This document shows, in pieces, positions 44,973 to 49,671 of a stretch of 49,671 nt of DNA (its first letter is position 1; each line of letters opens with the position of its first letter). Made by a program: the position numbers and the translations under genes. This DNA comes from Chitinispirillia bacterium. Its GTDB lineage: Bacteria > Fibrobacterota > Chitinivibrionia > Chitinivibrionales > Chitinispirillaceae. The stretch spans positions 16,108 through 65,778 of the forward strand of contig WQTH01000002.1 in the NCBI GenBank assembly GCA_009786415.1, given 5' to 3'. Below the pieces are notes generated by a model. The model was not told where the DNA came from, searched no databases, and worked only from the letters and a program-made list of their open reading frames with translations.

Positions 44973-47900
44973 ATGGGGTTACGTGCGTTTGGCGGGGCTT
45001 GGGGCAGGGCTGTCGTTTTGATGGTTGCTTGTTTTGGGGCGGGGGCTTGGGCTGAGTTGGCGTTTACGACGGGTGTGACGAATGGTGCAGTGGCGAAGGA
45101 GTATGGGGCGTCGTCGTTCATTATAACGGCGACGGGTAATGCGGAAGGCACCACGATCACATATAGTGCCACCCCCGAAGACCAAGAAGTGGTAACGTTG
45201 AATACAAGCACCGGCGCTGTTACGATAAATAATGCCGGCACAGTTACCATCAAGGCATCGGCAGGTGATGAAACAGCTACTTACACTCTTAACGTTGCAA
45301 AGAAAAAGGTTACCCTCACCATTCCAACACCCAACAGAGTATACGACGGTACCAGAAATGCGTGTAATCCGTGCGCTCCGACTATATCCTCCACCACCCC
45401 CGTAGTTTCTGGCGATGTTGTGACGATTGGTGATGGAACTGGGTTGTTTGAGACCAAGGACGCTGCCGGCACCACCAACAAACCCATTACGTTTAACGGT
45501 TTCGAATTGGGAGGCGCCAGTGCGAACAATTATGAAAGGGTGCTGCCAACCAACCAAACCGGAAGAATTACTACATTGACCCTTAACGCGGCCAATCTCA
45601 AAGTAGTGCACACAAAAGTCTTTGACAACACTACCGACGCCTTCGGCATAAATCCCTACAGTATTTGGACCCCCGTGGCAGGTGATGATATTCAGGTCGC
45701 CGCCGCTGTTGCCGGGAAGTATTCAGCCGCGTCTGCCGGCACAACAACGATAAATCTTACCGGTTTGTCGCCGCTTATCGGTACTGATAACAAGAACTAC
45801 ACGATTTCGGCATCGCTGTCCAATGTCCCGGCGATTGTCTCCCTTACCGATACCACCCGCGCCGGCATTACCAAGCGTGACGGCCTTGCATTAACGGTAC
45901 CGGGCGATATTGCTGTTGAAATCGCGAAAAATATCACCAGCGGTACGCGAAACGTCAGCACTCTCGGGTTGACCGCGCCATCGGGCCTTGCCGCGACCAC
46001 AATCACAGGTAAGACATATCTGGTGGATACCGCGAGCTATTCGTCGGGCGGCGGGCTTTTGAAGGGGGTACCTACAATTACTACGGCCGGTGTGCTGAGT
46101 TTCTCAAGCGACACTTTGGACAGCGGTACTGCGGAGGTGGTGGTCATTATCCGTAACACCAATTATAATGATGTCCGCGTGAAGTACATATTCAACGCTA
46201 CAGACAAGATGGGGCTACCCAGCACCAATCTTACATTCAGCTCCCGAACCGAGACCTGGAAAAGCGGCAGCACATTTACAATGAACGCCGCAAGCGTGTC
46301 CACCTCCGGCCTTGTTACCGGCGGCGGCACGTTTACCATTGAGTACAGGAAGGAAGGCGGTGAGTGGGATACGGGCAGGCCGAGGTTTGTGAATCCTGAC
46401 CCCGGCGTGTACCCCGTGACCGTGCGCGCGAGCAACGGTTTATACAGGGGCGAAAAGGAGGCTACGCTTACCGTGAACAAGGCGGCGCCTGTGGCCGCAA
46501 ACCTCACTTACGCCGCCATGAGCACCTATAACAAGGTCTACGACGCCTCGCCGGTAACGGTTACTGTGGAGTGGATAGAGGGGTTTGACGGGGGCCCGAT
46601 TACGGTGCTCTACGGCGGCAGAGATGAGCCGCCTTCCGACGCGGGGACTTACGATGTAAAGGCCAGGGTCGGCGAGAACACCTATTACAACGAGGCGGAT
46701 CTGAATGTCGGCAGTTTCACCATAAGCAAGAAGAACATATCGATTAACGCTGCCGAAAGCGAAGTCACCCCCAAGGTATACAACGGTAACGACTCCGCAG
46801 ATATCGTGTCGGTGGCGTTTACCGGCACCGAGGGCGGCCAGATGCTTGCTTTGGACGAAGATTACACCCTCACGAACCCCCGTTTCTCAACCGCTAACGT
46901 GGGCGCCTCGGCCTCGGCTACGGTTGTGCTTGTGGGCGCGGCGGCCAAAAACTACAATCTGGCCGGCAGTTCTTTCAGCAAGACCGGGGAGTTTATTACA
47001 AAAGCAACGCCTGCGAAAGAGCATTTGGATTACGATATCCCCACCAATCGCCGCCAGACCGGCACCGCGCTGCGCATAGACGTTAAAAACAAGTCGCCGT
47101 TTACGGCTATGGGGGCCATTACCGTAAGGCATATGCAGGCCGGCGCGCTTGTAGAACCCGTACTTCAGGGAACTTACGAGGTACTTGTGAACGTGGCGGG
47201 AGGCGCCAACTTTGTAGCCGCCGCCGACATATCCCTCGGCAGCTACACCATACTCGCCCCCGCGAGGAGCATTGAAGGCGCGGAGTTGACCATTAGCGGT
47301 ACGTACATCTACAACGGCTCGCCTATACGCCCGTCCGGTGGGTTTGACGTTGAGGTCAGGCTGGCGGACGGCACCCGCTTGGAGCCGGAGGTCGACTATA
47401 CCATACAGTATGAGAACAACACAAACGCCGGTACCGCTACGCTCACTGTAAATGCGATAGACGCGTTTAAGGGAACGGTCTCCGGCACGTTTGACATAGC
47501 CAAAAAGACGCTGGAATTCTCAGACCTTGCGTTTCCGGCCACAGTTCCCTATAACGGCTCGGTGCAGCCCGTGTCTTTTAAGGCTGTCGGGCTTGGCACA
47601 ACGGCGGTCACTTACGACGGGTCCCCAACCGCCCCGGCCAACGCCGGGTCCTACGAGGTGGTAGTAACCGTGCAGGAGGGCCAAAACTACACCGGCCTCG
47701 CGGAGCCTGTCGCGCTGGGTACCTACACAATAGCTAAAAAGGCCCCGGAGGCGGATGACTTCGATTTCACAATACCCGAAGGCCACCTGTACACCGGCTC
47801 GCCGCGCGGTATAGGGCCGGTAACGCTGCCGGGAACCGGCTACGGGAGCATAACCGTACTCTACGCCGGCAGTGAAAATCTGCCGGTTGAGATCGGGACG

Positions 47901-48386
47901 TACGCGGTTACGGTGAATGTAGCGGGCGGAGACAACTATCTGGCCGTGTCCGGCGTGCACCTTGGCGACTACAAAATAGAGGACCCCTCAGCGATAGCCG
48001 GCGGCGACAGGCTGATTCCCGGCGCGCCCGACGATATCGCCATTGTCGCCCCGAAAAATCTCCTTACGGCGCGGTTCACCGCCGGCCCTAACCCGGTGGG
48101 CCGGGGCAGCGGAGCCGTAGAATTCTATTTTGAGGGGGGATTGATAGACGGCGGTAAATTGACAATCTATGACGCGCTCGGCAATACTGTAGCCGAAATC
48201 GCCTGCAGGGGCGACCGCTCCTCCCGGTCACCGGCAGCCTTTGACGGCGCAAAACGCCCAATAGGCTCATGGAACCTGACCGACCGCAAGGGCCGCCCGG
48301 TAGCCGAGGGCACATACCTCGTAAGCGGCGCGATATCCGTAAACGGCAAGCGGGAACGCATCGCTTTGGTGGTAGGTGTACGGTAA
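44973..48386 (+). CDS. Second giant MBG/YDG-repeat protein, tandem paralog of 41260-44733
   Basis: SD AGGAGG before ATG; same architecture and near-identical C-terminal third to the upstream paralog. ORF-track start at 44925 precedes the signal peptide. Confidence 0.9.
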   Translation: MGLRAFGGAWGRAVVLMVACFGAGAWAELAFTTGVTNGAVAKEYGASSFIITATGNAEGTTITYSATPEDQEVVTLNTSTGAVTINNAGTVTIKASAGDETATYTLNVAKKKVTLTIPTPNRVYDGTRNACNPCAPTISSTTPVVSGDVVTIGDGTGLFETKDAAGTTNKPITFNGFELGGASANNYERVLPTNQTGRITTLTLNAANLKVVHTKVFDNTTDAFGINPYSIWTPVAGDDIQVAAAVAGKYSAASAGTTTINLTGLSPLIGTDNKNYTISASLSNVPAIVSLTDTTRAGITKRDGLALTVPGDIAVEIAKNITSGTRNVSTLGLTAPSGLAATTITGKTYLVDTASYSSGGGLLKGVPTITTAGVLSFSSDTLDSGTAEVVVIIRNTNYNDVRVKYIFNATDKMGLPSTNLTFSSRTETWKSGSTFTMNAASVSTSGLVTGGGTFTIEYRKEGGEWDTGRPRFVNPDPGVYPVTVRASNGLYRGEKEATLTVNKAAPVAANLTYAAMSTYNKVYDASPVTVTVEWIEGFDGGPITVLYGGRDEPPSDAGTYDVKARVGENTYYNEADLNVGSFTISKKNISINAAESEVTPKVYNGNDSADIVSVAFTGTEGGQMLALDEDYTLTNPRFSTANVGASASATVVLVGAAAKNYNLAGSSFSKTGEFITKATPAKEHLDYDIPTNRRQTGTALRIDVKNKSPFTAMGAITVRHMQAGALVEPVLQGTYEVLVNVAGGANFVAAADISLGSYTILAPARSIEGAELTISGTYIYNGSPIRPSGGFDVEVRLADGTRLEPEVDYTIQYENNTNAGTATLTVNAIDAFKGTVSGTFDIAKKTLEFSDLAFPATVPYNGSVQPVSFKAVGLGTTAVTYDGSPTAPANAGSYEVVVTVQEGQNYTGLAEPVALGTYTIAKKAPEADDFDFTIPEGHLYTGSPRGIGPVTLPGTGYGSITVLYAGSENLPVEIGTYAVTVNVAGGDNYLAVSGVHLGDYKIEDPSAIAGGDRLIPGAPDDIAIVAPKNLLTARFTAGPNPVGRGSGAVEFYFEGGLIDGGKLTIYDALGNTVAEIACRGDRSSRSPAAFDGAKRPIGSWNLTDRKGRPVAEGTYLVSGAISVNGKRERIALVVGVR

Positions 48387-48393
48387 AAAACAG

Positions 48394-48421
48394 AAAAGCG
48401 CCCCCGTCCGGGGGCGCTTTT
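48394..48421 (+). terminator. Rho-independent terminator after second MBG-repeat gene
   Basis: AAAAGCGCCCCCgtccGGGGGCGCTTTT followed by T-rich sequence. Confidence 0.9.
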
Positions 48422-48431
48422 AATTTTATGG

Positions 48432-48460
48432 TTGACATTCTTCCCTTTTTGTGGTACTAT
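48432..48460 (+). promoter_or_regulatory. Putative sigma70-type promoter
   Basis: TTGACA-17 bp-TACTAT immediately after the terminator and ~400 bp upstream of the next CDS. Confidence 0.5.
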
Positions 48461-48664
48461 ATATATAGTATACAGAATATGCTGAAAAATTGCTCTTAAA
48501 CAGACTTTTTTTGCACAAATATGTGTTTAAGGTGACACTTTTGCCCCCTTTGGGGATTATAATATTAAGAGGGCCCGGAGTTCTTACCGGCGGGATTTCG
48601 TAACGGCAGGGGGATCGGGCAGATTTTACAGATAGAATAGTACGTATTATACATAATTTTTTTC

Positions 48665-48693
48665 TTGACTTTGTAGTTTTTTTTTATTATCTT
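48665..48693 (+). promoter_or_regulatory. Putative second sigma70-type promoter upstream of fibro-slime gene
   Basis: TTGACT-17 bp-TATCTT. Confidence 0.4.
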
Positions 48694-48858
48694 CAAATTT
48701 AAGGATATTTGTATCCGTAACAGTGTGTTCTTGTGTGTGTCGGGGTGTGGCGGTACAATATACGGTATACTTCAGGCTCCGCAGGAACTTATCCCGGCGG
48801 AGACATCGCATAGTAAATAATTATTTTTTGTCATTTAAAGCATTGAGGAGGGGTTATT

Positions 48859-49671
48859 ATGAAAACTTCGAAAATTCGGCGGTTGGCGGTCAGCGCGTCC
48901 GGGTTGAAGGTGTGTCTGGGGCTTGTGTTTTGCATGGCCTTTGCGGTTTCGGCTCAGGGGCAGTATGAGCCGCAGACGAGCGTTCCGGTTACGTTCTACG
49001 ATTTCCGCTCCGACCGTTCGAACCCGGAGTTCGAGCAGCCGCACGGCAGGTATCTGAACGACACAAGGGCGGCAAGGCTGCGCATGGTAGACACATTGTT
49101 AGACCTTGACGGCAAGCCCATAACCAAAAATATGGAGCAGGGCAACCGCGGTGTCATGACCGGCTCCACCCATACCAACCCTTACCTTAATTACGGCATG
49201 AGGTTCTGGTTCAGGGACTGGAGTAACCTTGGCGGCTATAAAATGTCGGGCCAGCCCCATATGTCCGGCGCGTTGGCGACTCAGGCGGGCGCCACCTATC
49301 TGACACCGTTCAGGCCGGTTTATCAGTATATGGGTACCAACGGCAGTTGGGTTGCGCAGCCTGTTGCCGGTCAGGGCGAGAATACGGCTAACAATACTAT
49401 TCAGGGTGGCGAGTGGAATGCTGAGCAAATCCGTTTGGACAGGCTTGACTACGCCTCCAACGGCTCCAACGCGTTCCAAAACAGGGTGGTGCCGGCCGAA
49501 TTGGTTTTTCAACATGTCGGGAACGGCATTTATGAGTTCAACCACACCAGGTTCTTCCCCCTTGCTAACGGCGGGCTCAATAGCAACCACCCTGTAGGGT
49601 CAAACTCAGATGACAGCCGCGGCGGAGTCAGGTTCGTAGATGCGACCGGCGCCAGCACCGAGAGGCGGGGG
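48859..49671 (+). CDS. Fibro-slime-domain-like exported surface protein, truncated at window edge
   Basis: Translated from ATG at 48859 after SD GAGGAGGGG: MKTSKIRRLAVSASGLKVCLGLVFCMAFAVSAQGQYEPQTSVPVTFYDFRSDRSNPEFEQPHGRYLNDTRAARLRMVDTLLDLDGKPITKN...; VTFYDF...NPEFE resembles fibro-slime domains. Not in the ORF track because no stop lies inside the window. Confidence 0.8.
   Translation, partial: MKTSKIRRLAVSASGLKVCLGLVFCMAFAVSAQGQYEPQTSVPVTFYDFRSDRSNPEFEQPHGRYLNDTRAARLRMVDTLLDLDGKPITKNMEQGNRGVMTGSTHTNPYLNYGMRFWFRDWSNLGGYKMSGQPHMSGALATQAGATYLTPFRPVYQYMGTNGSWVAQPVAGQGENTANNTIQGGEWNAEQIRLDRLDYASNGSNAFQNRVVPAELVFQHVGNGIYEFNHTRFFPLANGGLNSNHPVGSNSDDSRGGVRFVDATGASTERRG

Overview
The window carries about 30 protein-coding genes, one tRNA and several repeat families. 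It probably comes from a Fibrobacterota-type Gram-negative bacterium: the last, truncated gene looks like a fibro-slime-domain surface protein (taxonomy is inferred). Left to right it contains: a FIST-like sensor fragment and a REC/HD-GYP regulator; a histidine phosphatase; a patatin/outer-membrane-barrel protein; an HHH-like/barrel protein overlapping a secreted, stand-alone ComEC-type metallo-beta-lactamase lipoprotein; a transmembrane AraC-type regulator; tRNA-Val(CAC); an SLC12-like transporter; a SprT-like protease and a Ser/Thr kinase divergent from a short T6SS block (tssK-tssL-tssM), followed by a candidate JAB/JAMM-motif effector and a small possible immunity protein; an NAD-epimerase; a split HD-GYP/REC pair; gltX-glnS; sppA; a LysM lytic transglycosylase; a small Cys-rich protein; a PAS histidine kinase; nadC-birA-coaX; pilB-pilT-pilC; a SPOR lipoprotein; and two tandem giant MBG/YDG-repeat surface proteins. 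The strongest unexplained signals are: (1) a four-copy ~47-bp tandem array of hairpins with compensatory arm changes, directly upstream of the tssK promoter; (2) a 16-mer from that array, TACTCTCTTGGTTTAC, repeated about 10 kb away in another divergent intergenic region; (3) a dispersed GTTTGGA heptad element, often as an inverted pair abutting stop codons and once inside a coding region; (4) a candidate effector/immunity pair translationally coupled to an apparently trimmed TssM. All calls come from reading the sequence; no searches were run.
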